A stretch of DNA of 30,411 nt from JAHIKV01 sp965195225 (GTDB taxonomy: Bacteria; Planctomycetota; Planctomycetia; Pirellulales; Thermoguttaceae): NCBI GenBank assembly GCA_965195225.1, contig CBDAFL010000021.1, forward strand, positions 1-30,411. Reading direction: 5' to 3'. The stretch's first letter is position 1. Every line of letters begins with the position of its first letter. The position numbers were made by a program, and so were the translations under genes. The notes beneath the pieces were generated by a model. That model did not search any database, had not been told where the DNA came from, and saw only the letters and a program-made list of their open reading frames with translations. Shown piece after piece: positions 21,814 through 30,340 of the stretch.

Positions 21814-24285
21814 ATGAACGAAAACCGACGAAACGTGACGTGGATCGTGCTTTGTACACTCGCTTGGGCAGTCGGCACTGGACCAACCTCCGCCGAATCC
21901 ACCGATCCGCCGCGCGGCATCGGTGAGCAGCGGGGATTCGCATGCATGGCCCCGTCCACTCCGGAAGAGGTCGCGGCGACCGTTAAGCGGCTTCGCGAGG
22001 CATGCGCTCCCTACCTCCGCAGCCTTCCCCGCCCGCTGGAGGTCCGAACCCGGACGACGGTTGGAAACGAGTGGCGATTCAAGTTTGAAATAGCCCAGGC
22101 AAAAGAAGGGGCCGAGAAACCCGAGCCGCCGGAGTGGTTTCGGGAAGATTTTGACGACTCGTCGTGGGACAAGGTGACCGTGCCCGAGTGGCGCTATATC
22201 GCCAAAAAACCTCAAAGCCAAAGGAGGTCCATAAGCTGCATCTCGTGGTATCGGACCCGCTTTTCCGCCGCGCCGCCGAAGCCGTCGCGCCGCGCCTTCC
22301 TTGTTTTCGACGGCGTCGACTGGGAAGCGGAAGTATGGCTCAACGGAAAATTCCTCGGCGGCCACAAGGCCTACTGCGAGCCGTTCCGGTTTGACGTCAC
22401 GTCGCTCCTGAAGGAAACCAACACGCTGGCGGTCCGCGTGATCGACGGACCGGTCTTCGGCGAACCGCACGCCTACTGGTCGATTTTTCCCGATTCTCCG
22501 GCCGGCGACAACCAGCGATACGTTCCCGACCGGTCCCAGTCCGTCCGTGGATACCAGAAGAGTTCGATACACATCGGCAACGGGTTCGGCATTTTCCGGG
22601 AGGTCTATCTGGAGACGACGGGCGAAACCTGCGTGTCGGAGATATTCGCGCGGGGCGACCTGAAGAAACAATGTGTCGATGTAAAGGTGGAAATGGACGC
22701 GACCGCGGCGGACGACGTCGAGGTCGAGGTCCAAGTGCTGCCGGAGAATTTCGAGGGCCGCCGCTATCGCAAGACCGTCTCGTGCCGCGTGCCAAAAGGG
22801 CCGAGCACACAGGCGCTCTCGATCCCGATGCCGGAGGCAAAGCTCTGGTCGCCACAATCACCCCGTCTTTACAGGTGCCGGGTGATCGTCCGCCGCGACA
22901 AACAGGTAATCGACGCCAAGGACGTGCTTTTCGGCTACCGATCGTTCAGCATCGTTTCGCGGAAGAACCCGTATCCCGGTCTGCCGGACGGGATGTTCTT
23001 GCTCAACGGCCGGCCGATCTTTCTCCGGGGTACGTCCGTTCAGGGACTGAACGCGCTGTCGTACTGGAACGAGCGGGACAAGCTCGTCGATTGCATCCTG
23101 ATGCTGAAGGCGGCGAACTTCAACGCCGTCCGCGTCTGCCAGCACGTCAGCTTTCCCGAGGTCCGCGAACTGTTCGACCGGCTGGGTATCATGTCGGAGC
23201 AAGACCAGGGAGGCGGCCGCAATCGAGACCGAAAGAAAGCCCTGGCGGAACTGGCCCACGCCGGCACGGCGCTTGCCCGGGTGTGCTACAATAACCCCGG
23301 CGTCGTGCTCCTGTCATTCGCAAACGAAACCAAGATGGAACCCCGGGGGATCATCGACGCGGTGCTTGCCGTGGACGACGAGCGGATCGTCAAGCCGATC
23401 AGCGGGAATCACAACGAATCGCCACGCCGGTACGATCTTCCGGATTCGTACTGGTCCAATGTGATCGACGATTTCCACACCTATATCGGCTGGTTCAACG
23501 AGTGGTACGGACCTCCGTGGGAAGGCCAGATTTGGGGGTTCAACCAGAAGTACGAAGGCCGCCGCGCGATCACCGCTGGGGAATACGGAGCCGAGGCGCT
23601 CGATGCGTACGAAACGATGCGGGACCACTATCCCGCCCAGTTTGGGCCAACACCGCCGCCCGAGGCGGATACGCTCTGGGGTCACATCCAGACGAGAAAG
23701 GCCGACAAGCGGCAGATCGTCGGTTTCGGCGGCAAGCGGCCGGCGAACCTGGGCGAGTATATCGAGGCGAGCCAGAACTATCAGGCCGTCCTGCTTGCGG
23801 AAATCACAAAGGGTTTCCGCCTCTCGCCACGACGTATTTCCGGCTACTTCCACTTCCACTTCATCAACGTGCTCGCCGTGAACTGGCCCAAAGCGATCGT
23901 CAGCCATGACCTTCGCCCGAAAAAGGGCTACCTCGCCATGGCCCAGGTCAACCAGCCGCTCGTCCCGCTGTTCCGCATTACGGATCGAGGGGCGCGGATG
24001 GAAGTTTGGGTGGCCAACGATTTGCCCAAGGGCCTGAAGGACTGCGAAATTCGGTGGAAAGTCGCTGCCGGCGAGACGACGTTCGTCGACGGTCGCAAGA
24101 GCATCGACGTCGCCGCGTCCAACGCCGTGCTGGTGGAGAAGGTCGATCTTTCAGCCGTCCCGCGGAAAGTCACCCACGTGACCGTCTCGCTGGTCCTGTT
24201 GAGTCCGACCGGCGACACCCTTTCTCAATACGAGCAAAAGGTGTTTCTGAATGCGTGGCGGTTGGAGGATGCGATCTTCGAGTAG
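21814..24285 (+). CDS. Secreted glycoside hydrolase, GH2 family (beta-galactosidase/glucuronidase-like)
   Basis: 823 residues from the ATG at 21814 (GGAG 10 nt upstream; then a signal peptide, residues 1-28). A longer in-frame start at 21712 runs through repeat DNA and is unlikely. The N-terminal jelly-roll sugar-binding domain (about 75-275) includes DFDDSSWDKVTVP, SWYRTRF and DGVDWEAEVWLNGKFLGGHK. Then an Ig-like domain and the TIM barrel (from about 395, PDGMFLLNGRPIFLRGTS). The acid/base is Glu505 in SFANETK and the likely nucleophile Glu590 in AGEYGAEAL, the GH2 pair. Hydrolyses beta-glycosides in the periplasm or outside; substrate not predictable. It stands alone, flanked by repeats on both sides. 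Confidence 0.85.
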   Translation: MNENRRNVTWIVLCTLAWAVGTGPTSAESTDPPRGIGEQRGFACMAPSTPEEVAATVKRLREACAPYLRSLPRPLEVRTRTTVGNEWRFKFEIAQAKEGAEKPEPPEWFREDFDDSSWDKVTVPEWRYIAKKPQSQRRSISCISWYRTRFSAAPPKPSRRAFLVFDGVDWEAEVWLNGKFLGGHKAYCEPFRFDVTSLLKETNTLAVRVIDGPVFGEPHAYWSIFPDSPAGDNQRYVPDRSQSVRGYQKSSIHIGNGFGIFREVYLETTGETCVSEIFARGDLKKQCVDVKVEMDATAADDVEVEVQVLPENFEGRRYRKTVSCRVPKGPSTQALSIPMPEAKLWSPQSPRLYRCRVIVRRDKQVIDAKDVLFGYRSFSIVSRKNPYPGLPDGMFLLNGRPIFLRGTSVQGLNALSYWNERDKLVDCILMLKAANFNAVRVCQHVSFPEVRELFDRLGIMSEQDQGGGRNRDRKKALAELAHAGTALARVCYNNPGVVLLSFANETKMEPRGIIDAVLAVDDERIVKPISGNHNESPRRYDLPDSYWSNVIDDFHTYIGWFNEWYGPPWEGQIWGFNQKYEGRRAITAGEYGAEALDAYETMRDHYPAQFGPTPPPEADTLWGHIQTRKADKRQIVGFGGKRPANLGEYIEASQNYQAVLLAEITKGFRLSPRRISGYFHFHFINVLAVNWPKAIVSHDLRPKKGYLAMAQVNQPLVPLFRITDRGARMEVWVANDLPKGLKDCEIRWKVAAGETTFVDGRKSIDVAASNAVLVEKVDLSAVPRKVTHVTVSLVLLSPTGDTLSQYEQKVFLNAWRLEDAIFE

Positions 24286-24318
24286 CAACAGAACCGCAGT
24301 ACGCTTGAAGATGATAAA

Positions 24319-24480
24319 GTGGACGCCGCTCTTTTCCATTGACGGAGAAGAGGAGCTGTGATAGGTTTTTGTGATGTCGTGAACCGCTCGTGCCGCTCCC
24401 GGAGGGTATGTTTACCACGCGCTGAACCGCGCGGTGTCCCGACTGCCGCTGTTCGTGGCAACGAAAAGAGTTGCGTCCAC
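24319..24480. mobile_element. Small TIR element (MITE-like), copy B
   Basis: 162 bp bounded by GTGGACGCCGCTCTTTTC (left) and GAAAAGAGTTGCGTCCAC (right), which pair at 16 of 18 positions. Interior similar to copy A but about 20 bp shorter near its right end. No clear target-site duplication and no transposase. It occupies most of the gap between GH2 and the aminotransferase; the T-rich stretch 24481-24510 follows. Confidence 0.78.
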
Positions 24481-24538
24481 TTTTGTCTTCCTTTTGTCCC
24501 CTTTTTGTTCCCTCGGAGTGTATCCGAGCGGAGTTGAA

Positions 24539-24688
24539 ATGAGAAATACCGGACAAAGAACAAAGGCGGATGTGCCTCTGGATGTCCGCGAAAAAGTGAA
24601 GCAGATCGAGGGCCGCAAGGTTGTGGCGACTGCTGCGGCATCAAGCGCTAAGTGCAGGAATATTATTCAGACGGAGTGCAATAAATGA
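24539..24688 (+). CDS. Possible 49-residue leader protein coupled to the aminotransferase
   Basis: ATG at 24539 with GCGGAG 6 nt upstream; 49 codons, charged and rich in Lys and Ala (DVREKVKQIEGRKVV), ending in a TGA that overlaps the aminotransferase start as ATGA (24685-24688). No recognised domain. The ribosome-binding site and coupling are what support it; it could equally be chance, since the DNA just upstream belongs to the TIR element. Confidence 0.35.
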   Translation: MRNTGQRTKADVPLDVREKVKQIEGRKVVATAAASSAKCRNIIQTECNK

Positions 24689-25860
24689 CGGGCAAACCGA
24701 GGATATCAGACAGGGTTGGTCGAATATCTAAATCCGCCATCCACGAGATGACAAGATTGTCGAAGGACGTCGACGACGTGGCGTTCTTATCCTGGGCAAA
24801 ACCGACTTCCGATACCCCCGAGCATATTAAGGATGGCGCAATCGCCGCAATCAGAAAAGGGCTGGTCGGGGGATACAGCGAAAACGCCGGACTGTTGGAA
24901 TTGCGGAAAGAAATCGTCAAAAAACTCGAGCGGGACAACCATGTCGATGCCGAAATCTCCCAAATCATGGTCACGGTCGGAGCCATTGAAGGATTGGCGG
25001 CTGCCGTAATGGCCGTGGTTGACCCGGGCGACGAGGTTCTTCTGCCCTCGCCAACTTATTCAACGCACGTTCGCCAGGTGGTCATTGCTTCGGGCAAGCC
25101 GGTGTTTGTCCCCACAATCGAAGAAGAAGGATTCGCTCTCGACATCCAAGGCATCAAGAACGCGATAACTCCCCGGACGAAAGCGATCCTGTTTTGTTCT
25201 CCGAACAATCCCACCGGCACCGTCTGGGCCGAGGAGCAGCTTCGTCAAGTGGCCCGGATCGCCTTGGAAAACAATCTGATGGTGATCACCGACGAAGCCT
25301 ACGAGTATTTCACTTACGACGGCCACGAGCATTTCAGCATCGCCTCCATGCCGGAAATGAGGCGAAACGTGATTAGCTGCTATACGTTCACCAAGACCTA
25401 TGCAATGACGGGTTGGCGGATCGGCTATCTGCACGCCGACGAAGAGGTGATTCCCCAGATCAACAAAGCACACATACCACTGGCGATCTGTGCCCCGGTG
25501 GTCTCTCAGTATGCCGCGCTTGCCGCTTTGAAGGGGTCGCAGGAATGCGTTGCGGAATTTCGGGAACACTACCTGTCCGCGCGCAACGTCATGTGCGAAC
25601 GTCTCGAGCGGCTTGGTTCGGTTTTTGCCTGCGAAAAACCGGGCGGCTCTTATCTCATGTTTCCCAAAATACTCTTGGAGGAAGGAAAAGACTCAACCGC
25701 ATTCTGCAAAAGGCTGTTGAAGGAAGGCGGTGTCTCCACCACGCCCGGGATAGCGTTTGGGCCCACGGGCCAGGGGCACCTGAGAATGTCGTTTTGCGTC
25801 CCCGAAGAGGAGATCAACAAAGCATTCGACAAGATGGAAGTATATTTTGCGGGAAGATGA
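24685..25860 (+). CDS. PLP-dependent aminotransferase, class I/II (aspartate aminotransferase-like)
   Basis: 391 residues; CGGAG 8 nt upstream. Fold type I features: GGYSENAGLLELRKEI (62-77), SPNNPTGTVW (172-181), DEAYEYF (203-209) with the Asp that contacts the PLP nitrogen, CYTFTKTYAMTGWRIGY with Lys237 as the Schiff-base lysine, and the carboxylate-binding Arg near LRMSF towards the end. Transfers amino groups between an amino acid and a keto acid in the cytoplasm; the substrate cannot be read from these motifs. TFTK in place of the common SFSK is a small deviation. Stands between the TIR element and the toxin-antitoxin pair. Confidence 0.92.
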   Translation: MTGKPRISDRVGRISKSAIHEMTRLSKDVDDVAFLSWAKPTSDTPEHIKDGAIAAIRKGLVGGYSENAGLLELRKEIVKKLERDNHVDAEISQIMVTVGAIEGLAAAVMAVVDPGDEVLLPSPTYSTHVRQVVIASGKPVFVPTIEEEGFALDIQGIKNAITPRTKAILFCSPNNPTGTVWAEEQLRQVARIALENNLMVITDEAYEYFTYDGHEHFSIASMPEMRRNVISCYTFTKTYAMTGWRIGYLHADEEVIPQINKAHIPLAICAPVVSQYAALAALKGSQECVAEFREHYLSARNVMCERLERLGSVFACEKPGGSYLMFPKILLEEGKDSTAFCKRLLKEGGVSTTPGIAFGPTGQGHLRMSFCVPEEEINKAFDKMEVYFAGR

Positions 25861-25909
25861 AAAAGATGAAAAAGGGATCGCCGCTCTTTTTTGCAGTTAA
25901 CAGGGGTAA

Positions 25910-26185
25910 TCATAACCGCCGGTAGACCTCCGAGCGGTGCTGGATTCGATATACCTTCAAGGTCTCCCGTGGATGTTGAATCCAGTACACGATCCGGTAG
26001 TCGCCAACGCGATACCGACACAAACCGGCAAGGTCGTCGGGCATGTTGGTCAGTTGATGATGAACGACCTGGGCGGCGTTCTCTCCAAGCCAAACCAGCC
26101 GGCGCAGAACTCGCCTGCGGATTTCAGCGTCCAGCTTTTCCAAGTCCGTTTCGGCCGAAGGGAGAACTACGACTCGATAGGCCAC
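25910..26185 (-). CDS. RelE/ParE-family toxin
   Basis: 91 residues from a GTG at 26185; an in-frame ATG far upstream lies over the antitoxin and encodes no family sequence. VAYRVVVLPSAETDLEKLD is the typical RelE/ParE beginning, and LAGLCRYRVGDYRIVYWI carries the family core R-x-G-DYRIxY. RelE toxins cleave mRNA at the ribosome; ParE toxins poison gyrase, and the sequence does not settle which. It overlaps the antitoxin by 19 nt, a usual arrangement for coupled expression with the antitoxin first. Confidence 0.88.
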   Translation of the reverse strand: MAYRVVVLPSAETDLEKLDAEIRRRVLRRLVWLGENAAQVVHHQLTNMPDDLAGLCRYRVGDYRIVYWIQHPRETLKVYRIQHRSEVYRRL

Positions 26186-26364
26186 CGTTTTAGAACCTCC
26201 GCCAAATCCTTGCCCGAGCCGGCAAGATCTTCTTCCTTGCGGATGCGGCGAACCTCGCCGAGGAATTCGGGATTGTTCGCCGACAGCCAGTCTTCCAGAT
26301 CGTCCAGGCTTTGCGCGCTGACCAATACGCTTTGTGGAATCTCTACCGTGCGTTCGGCTTGCAT
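26167..26364 (-). CDS. Antitoxin partner of the RelE/ParE toxin
   Basis: 65 residues, with GAAGG 7 nt before the ATG. MQAERTVEIPQSVLVSAQSLDDLEDWLSANN, then a charged half with EFLGEVRRIRKEEDLAGSG. Its position directly upstream of and overlapping the toxin identifies it; the sequence shows no AbrB, RHH or HTH motif I can name. A short beta strand (RTVEIP) at the N-terminus and helices after it would fit a toxin-wrapping antitoxin. Confidence 0.78.
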   Translation of the reverse strand: MQAERTVEIPQSVLVSAQSLDDLEDWLSANNPEFLGEVRRIRKEEDLAGSGKDLAEVLKRWPIES

Positions 26365-26437
26365 GGTCGCACCTTCTCAATCAGAACCGAAGGGAGCGTT
26401 GGCGAGTCACGGACACCCCAGCCGGAATATAGATCAC

Positions 26438-26466
26438 ATTATTAGACAAGTATATCACGTCTGCAA
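26438..26466 (-). promoter_or_regulatory. Candidate promoter of the toxin-antitoxin pair
   Basis: On the minus strand TTGCAG (26466-26461) and TAATAAT (26444-26438) are separated by 16 nt, about 75 nt before the antitoxin ATG. Nearby GTGATATAC and GTGATCTATA repeats could be operator half-sites. Confidence 0.35.
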
Positions 26467-26500
26467 GGATTCAACAAGCACGGACGAATAAGAGGACGTA

Positions 26501-26525
26501 GCGAAGTGTGCATTCCGCACTTTGC
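26501..26525. repeat. Small hairpin between antitoxin and phosphofructokinase
   Basis: GCGAAGTGTG pairs with CGCACTTTGC (two G-U), loop CATTC. Next to it is GGCATCTTGCC, shared with 21706-21716. The rest of the gap (26365-26666) holds a TATACT -10 candidate near 26600 for the next gene and no ORF I can support. Confidence 0.5.
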
Positions 26526-26666
26526 GGCCCTTGGCATCTTGCCGGTATTTGGCGATAATGTGGTGCTGGCGTGAGGCCGGTGCGTCCCAATGCCCGATGC
26601 TATACTTATGCAACGAGACGTTTCGCGGCCGCCGAAAACTGATAACTGACACCTTGAGAGCGATAA

Positions 26667-27980
26667 ATGAAAAGCACCCTATCGAGACCGCCGTTGATGG
26701 AATCGCCGATCCGGCGAGTGGGTATACTGTTCGCCGGCGGGCCGGCCCCGGCCGCCAACGCCGTGATCTCCACCGCCGCCGCTTCGTTTCTGCGAAACAA
26801 CATCGAAGTCTACGGGCTGTTGCACGGCTACGCCCATCTGGTCGAATACGGCTCCGACAATCCGATGGTCGAGGGACGCGACTATATCCATCTCAGCCAT
26901 GCACTGCTGCGGCGCACCCGCAACAGCCAGGGTATTCTGGTCGGCACCTCGCGGAGCAATCCGGGCAAGGACGTTTCCAAACCCGAGCATCTGAAGGATC
27001 CCGAGCGGACGGCCCCATTGAAGGCGGTCTACGACGGGCTGGTCTCGCTGGGTATCGACGCGCTGATCTCCATCGGCGGCGACGACACCCTGAAAACGGC
27101 CAATAAATTCATGCTCTTCCAAGAGCAACTCCCCAAGGGAAGCAAGCGCATCCCGGTGGTCCATCTGCCGAAAACCATCGACAACGACTACAGCGGCATC
27201 GACTTCACTTTCGGCTACTTCACCGCCGTGGAAGTGTTGGCGGGCGAGGTCCGCAACCTGCTGGCCGACGCCGAATCGACCCGCAGCTACTTTATCGCCG
27301 AGACGATGGGCCGACGCGCCGGCTGGCTGGCATACGGCGTGTCTATCGCCGGCGAAGCCAGTCTGGTGATCAGCGTCGAGGACATCACCGGCAAGTACGC
27401 CGAAACCGAGGAAGCGACCGATCCGGAAACCGGCCAGGCTACTACCCGAAAGGTGATGAAATTAACGGAAGTGGCCAAACGGATCGTGGCCACGATGCGG
27501 GTCCGCGAGGAGGCCGAGGGGAAGGAGTTCGGCGTGATCGTGATCGCCGAAGGACTTGTCGAGTACCTACCCGGCAAGCATATCGAAGGCGTACCCCGCG
27601 ATCCGCACGGACACATCGCCGTCTCGAAGTTCAACCTCAGCCACCTGATCTCCGATCTAGTGGCTGAGGAATACACCAAGCAGACCGGCAAGACGAAGAA
27701 AATCACCGGCATGCAACTCGGTTACGAGTGCCGTTGCGCCCGGCCGCAGGCGTTCGACGTCATGCTCGGCAGCCAGTTGGGCGTCGGGGCCTATCGCGCG
27801 TTGGTCGAGAAACGGCTCGACGGCGTGATGGTCTCGGTCTCCGGCCAGTTGGAATTGAACTACGTGCCATTCAATCAGTTGGTCGATCCCGACACGCTGG
27901 TCACGGTTGTCCGTTACATCGAGTCGAACAGCGATTTCCACCGCCTGGCAAGGTTCCTGGAAACCTACATCCACGATTGA
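26667..27980 (+). CDS. Phosphofructokinase, pyrophosphate-dependent type
   Basis: 437 residues (an alternative start is Met11, 26697). Phosphorylates fructose 6-phosphate in glycolysis. Motifs: GILFAGGPAPAANAVIS (19-35), ISIGGDDTL (134-142), LPKTIDND (167-174), MGRRAGW (214-220). GGDD in place of GGDG, and Lys in PKTIDND in place of PGTIDND, are the known marks of PPi-using enzymes, which act reversibly. Length fits PPi-dependent PFK rather than the 320-residue bacterial ATP enzyme. It is convergent with the cysteine desulfidase gene; a palindrome lies between. Weak ribosome-binding site. Confidence 0.92.
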   Translation: MKSTLSRPPLMESPIRRVGILFAGGPAPAANAVISTAAASFLRNNIEVYGLLHGYAHLVEYGSDNPMVEGRDYIHLSHALLRRTRNSQGILVGTSRSNPGKDVSKPEHLKDPERTAPLKAVYDGLVSLGIDALISIGGDDTLKTANKFMLFQEQLPKGSKRIPVVHLPKTIDNDYSGIDFTFGYFTAVEVLAGEVRNLLADAESTRSYFIAETMGRRAGWLAYGVSIAGEASLVISVEDITGKYAETEEATDPETGQATTRKVMKLTEVAKRIVATMRVREEAEGKEFGVIVIAEGLVEYLPGKHIEGVPRDPHGHIAVSKFNLSHLISDLVAEEYTKQTGKTKKITGMQLGYECRCARPQAFDVMLGSQLGVGAYRALVEKRLDGVMVSVSGQLELNYVPFNQLVDPDTLVTVVRYIESNSDFHRLARFLETYIHD

Positions 27981-28011
27981 GAAGCCGCCGGCAAGCAGCT
28001 CTTCGCCCTTA

Positions 28012-28090
28012 GCAGTCCGTTGGAAAAGGGTGCCACTGCTGGCTTGTCCAGCAGTGGCACCCAAGCTCCCAAATCCGACTTTTTCAACGG
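28012..28090. repeat. Nested palindrome between convergent genes
   Basis: Inner hairpin GGGTGCCACTGCTGG/CCAGCAGTGGCACCC around CTTGT (28029-28063); outer arms CCGTTGGAAAA (28017-28027) and TTTTTCAACGG (28080-28090). The left half recurs at 29579-29621. A bidirectional terminator role for the convergent phosphofructokinase and desulfidase genes is plausible. Confidence 0.8.
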
Positions 28091-28093
28091 CCC

Positions 28094-29395
28094 CTACGCC
28101 TTTCCGCTGGCGGCGGTCTTTTCGCGGATGATGCGCAACAGCGTCGGATCGACCTGGAACATTCCTTCCAAGGTGATCCGGCCGAGGTTTCGTAGCGAGT
28201 CCTCGACGGTTTGCCCGACCAGGCCATCGTCGGACGACGGCCCGAATCCTTTCAACGCCATCAGCGCCGATCGGATGGCGGAATCGACGGCCGTGACGGC
28301 CTTCATGGCACAGCCGGGCTTGGCGCCGTCGCAGATCAACCCGCCCAAATCGCCGATGACGTTTCCGGTGGCCAGCGTGATCCGGCGGACGTCGATGCCC
28401 TGCTGCTGATAGACGATGGCCGTGGCCGTGGCGACACCGGCCGCCATCGCGCAGCCGCAGATGACCGACAGTTCGCCGACGAAGCATTTTACGTATGCGT
28501 TTACCAGGTGTGCGGCGGCGATGCTCTCGTCGATCAGTTCGGCGTCGATGCCCATGTCGCGGCCGACCAGGTAGGGAGTCAAGGTGGCGACGATCCCTTG
28601 GTTTCCCGATCCGCCGGATGTCATTGCCGCCTGGCCCGCGCCGGCCATGCGTGCGTCGACGGCCGAGGCCACGGCGAGTTTCGCACGGTAGAACATATCG
28701 TCGGCCAGGAATCCGTCGCGGTGCATCTGCCGAAGCTGAGCGGCCGTGCCGCCGACTTCAAACCCCAACTCGGAAAGCGCCAGGTTCATTTCCACGCCGC
28801 GGCGGAGATATGCCCGATCTTCCGCGTCAAATTGTCCGGCCAGCGCGAGCACCTCTTCCATGCACATCTTCTTCAAGGTGTCGCGGTAGGCCAGCGGGGC
28901 GTTGTGCGATGAGTCCGTTTCCCTGCCGTCTCCGCCGACCGCTTGCCCGTCTTTCTCGATGCGCTCCACGTGAGTATGTCCGCCCGAGAGGACGCACCGC
29001 GCTTCATGCCCTCGGCCGGCAACGACGGCCTCGACGTGGAAATCGTTTTGTCCGACGACGCATTCGATCTCGCATCGGCCGGTGTCGCACATTTTCTTTG
29101 CCCGGCGCAGCACCTCCTCGGTTGTTTCATCGAGCAGTTCGAGCTTGCGTTCGGGCCGGGCGAGGACTGCCCCGAGCGCGGCGGCGACGAGGTTTCCCTT
29201 GGCCCCGTCGCTCCGCGGCACGACGACCGCCGCTCCGTTTTTGTACGTACCGGGATCGACCAGCAGACGCAGGGATTCGACCGGCTCGCCCAGCTCCGCC
29301 GCCGCGGCGGCCGCGGCAAAAGCGCAGGAGATCGGCTCGGTGCATCCGAAGGCCGGATATACTTCGTGGGTAAAGACTTCTTTCAGCAAGTTCAT
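28094..29395 (-). CDS. L-cysteine desulfidase / serine dehydratase-alpha-like (UPF0597, CyuA/YhaM family)
   Basis: 433 residues from the ATG at 29395 (MNLLKEVFTHEVYPAFGCTEP); upstream in-frame starts run through repeat DNA. The family breaks L-cysteine down to pyruvate, ammonia and sulfide using a 4Fe-4S cluster. The likely ligands are Cys315 (VICGC), Cys355 and Cys362 (LICDGAKPGC), with spacings 40 and 7 like the archaeal enzyme, and Cys18/Cys24 near the N-terminus is the place of the catalytic Cys. SGGSGNQGIVATL (260-272) and TGNVIGDLGGLICDGA are further signatures. Cytoplasmic. Cysteine versus serine preference is not decided by sequence. Confidence 0.88.
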   Translation of the reverse strand: MNLLKEVFTHEVYPAFGCTEPISCAFAAAAAAAELGEPVESLRLLVDPGTYKNGAAVVVPRSDGAKGNLVAAALGAVLARPERKLELLDETTEEVLRRAKKMCDTGRCEIECVVGQNDFHVEAVVAGRGHEARCVLSGGHTHVERIEKDGQAVGGDGRETDSSHNAPLAYRDTLKKMCMEEVLALAGQFDAEDRAYLRRGVEMNLALSELGFEVGGTAAQLRQMHRDGFLADDMFYRAKLAVASAVDARMAGAGQAAMTSGGSGNQGIVATLTPYLVGRDMGIDAELIDESIAAAHLVNAYVKCFVGELSVICGCAMAAGVATATAIVYQQQGIDVRRITLATGNVIGDLGGLICDGAKPGCAMKAVTAVDSAIRSALMALKGFGPSSDDGLVGQTVEDSLRNLGRITLEGMFQVDPTLLRIIREKTAASGKA

Positions 29396-29561
29396 GTAAT
29401 AAATCCGGGGGGCAACAGGTTTCGGATCACCCCATCGTACCGGAGCCGGCATGGTGGCTGCAAGTGTCCCGCCGCCGGGCAAGACTTGCAGGTTCGGCGG
29501 CGCGTCTGTAGACTTGGTTGCGATTTGTATTTGTGGAGTCGGAAATATACTGTCGTAAGAG

Positions 29562-29727
<166 letters not shown>

Positions 29728-29754
29728 ACACCGTTGTTCCGAGAGAAAAATCCT

Positions 29755-30249
29755 ATGTCATCAGAAAACACAGACTCTTTTACGGACGGTCCGATCGACG
29801 GAGTAGCGCTCAAGACGCTTTCGCCCCACGATGACCGCCGCGGATGGCTCGTCGAACTGTTCCGCGAGGACGAACTCCCCTCGGACCAGCGTCCGGCGAT
29901 GGCCTACGTGAGCGAGACGTTGCCAGGCGTGGCCCGCGGGCCACACGAACACGTCGATCAGACCGATTATTTCGCCTTCGTCGGGCCGGGCGAGTTCATG
30001 CTGTATCTGTGGGACGCGCGGCCCGATTCGCCGACCCGCGGCCATCGAATGAAAGTGGCGGTGGGCGAGTCGAACAAACAGTGTGCGATCGTTCCGCCGG
30101 GCGTGGTCCACGCCTACAAGAACATCGGTGCAGCGCCCGGCTGGGTATTCAACGCGCCGAACCGGCTCTTCGCCGGCGTCGGCCGTCGCGAACCGGTCGA
30201 CGAAATCCGCCACGAAGACCGGACGGACGGCCCGTTTCAATTAGAGTAA
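29755..30249 (+). CDS. RmlC-like cupin (dTDP-4-dehydrorhamnose 3,5-epimerase family)
   Basis: 164 residues from the ATG at 29755 with GAGAG 9 nt upstream; a TTG 21 nt earlier is less likely. The order HDDRRGWLVELFREDEL, AYVSETLPGVARGPHEHVDQ (His64, His66), LYLWDARPDSPT and IVPPGVVHAYKN (113-123) follows the RmlC cupin. RmlC epimerises C3 and C5 of the dTDP-sugar on the way to dTDP-L-rhamnose for cell-surface polysaccharides. RGPHEH replaces the classical RGLHFQ, so the sugar could differ, and no other rml genes are adjacent. Function beyond the fold is inference. Confidence 0.83.
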   Translation: MSSENTDSFTDGPIDGVALKTLSPHDDRRGWLVELFREDELPSDQRPAMAYVSETLPGVARGPHEHVDQTDYFAFVGPGEFMLYLWDARPDSPTRGHRMKVAVGESNKQCAIVPPGVVHAYKNIGAAPGWVFNAPNRLFAGVGRREPVDEIRHEDRTDGPFQLE

Positions 30250-30273
30250 CCGCCCTGTATTCATGGCGCGCAT

Positions 30274-30304
30274 GTTGGGGTGGCAGTTGTACTGCCACCC
30301 CAAC
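30274..30304. repeat. Perfect GGTGGCA palindrome after the cupin gene
   Basis: GTTGGGGTGGCAGT pairs perfectly with ACTGCCACCCCAAC around TGT. Nearly the same hairpin lies at 20238-20263. It is 24 nt downstream of the stop, so it could terminate transcription, but there is no U-tract. Confidence 0.85.
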
Positions 30305-30340
30305 AATCGGCGAATCAGTAACTTGGTGAAATTCCAATGA

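Noticed and set aside
28495..29373. 292-codon plus-strand ORF opposite the cysteine desulfidase
   Set aside because: Extremely Arg-rich shadow frame; the minus strand has all family motifs.
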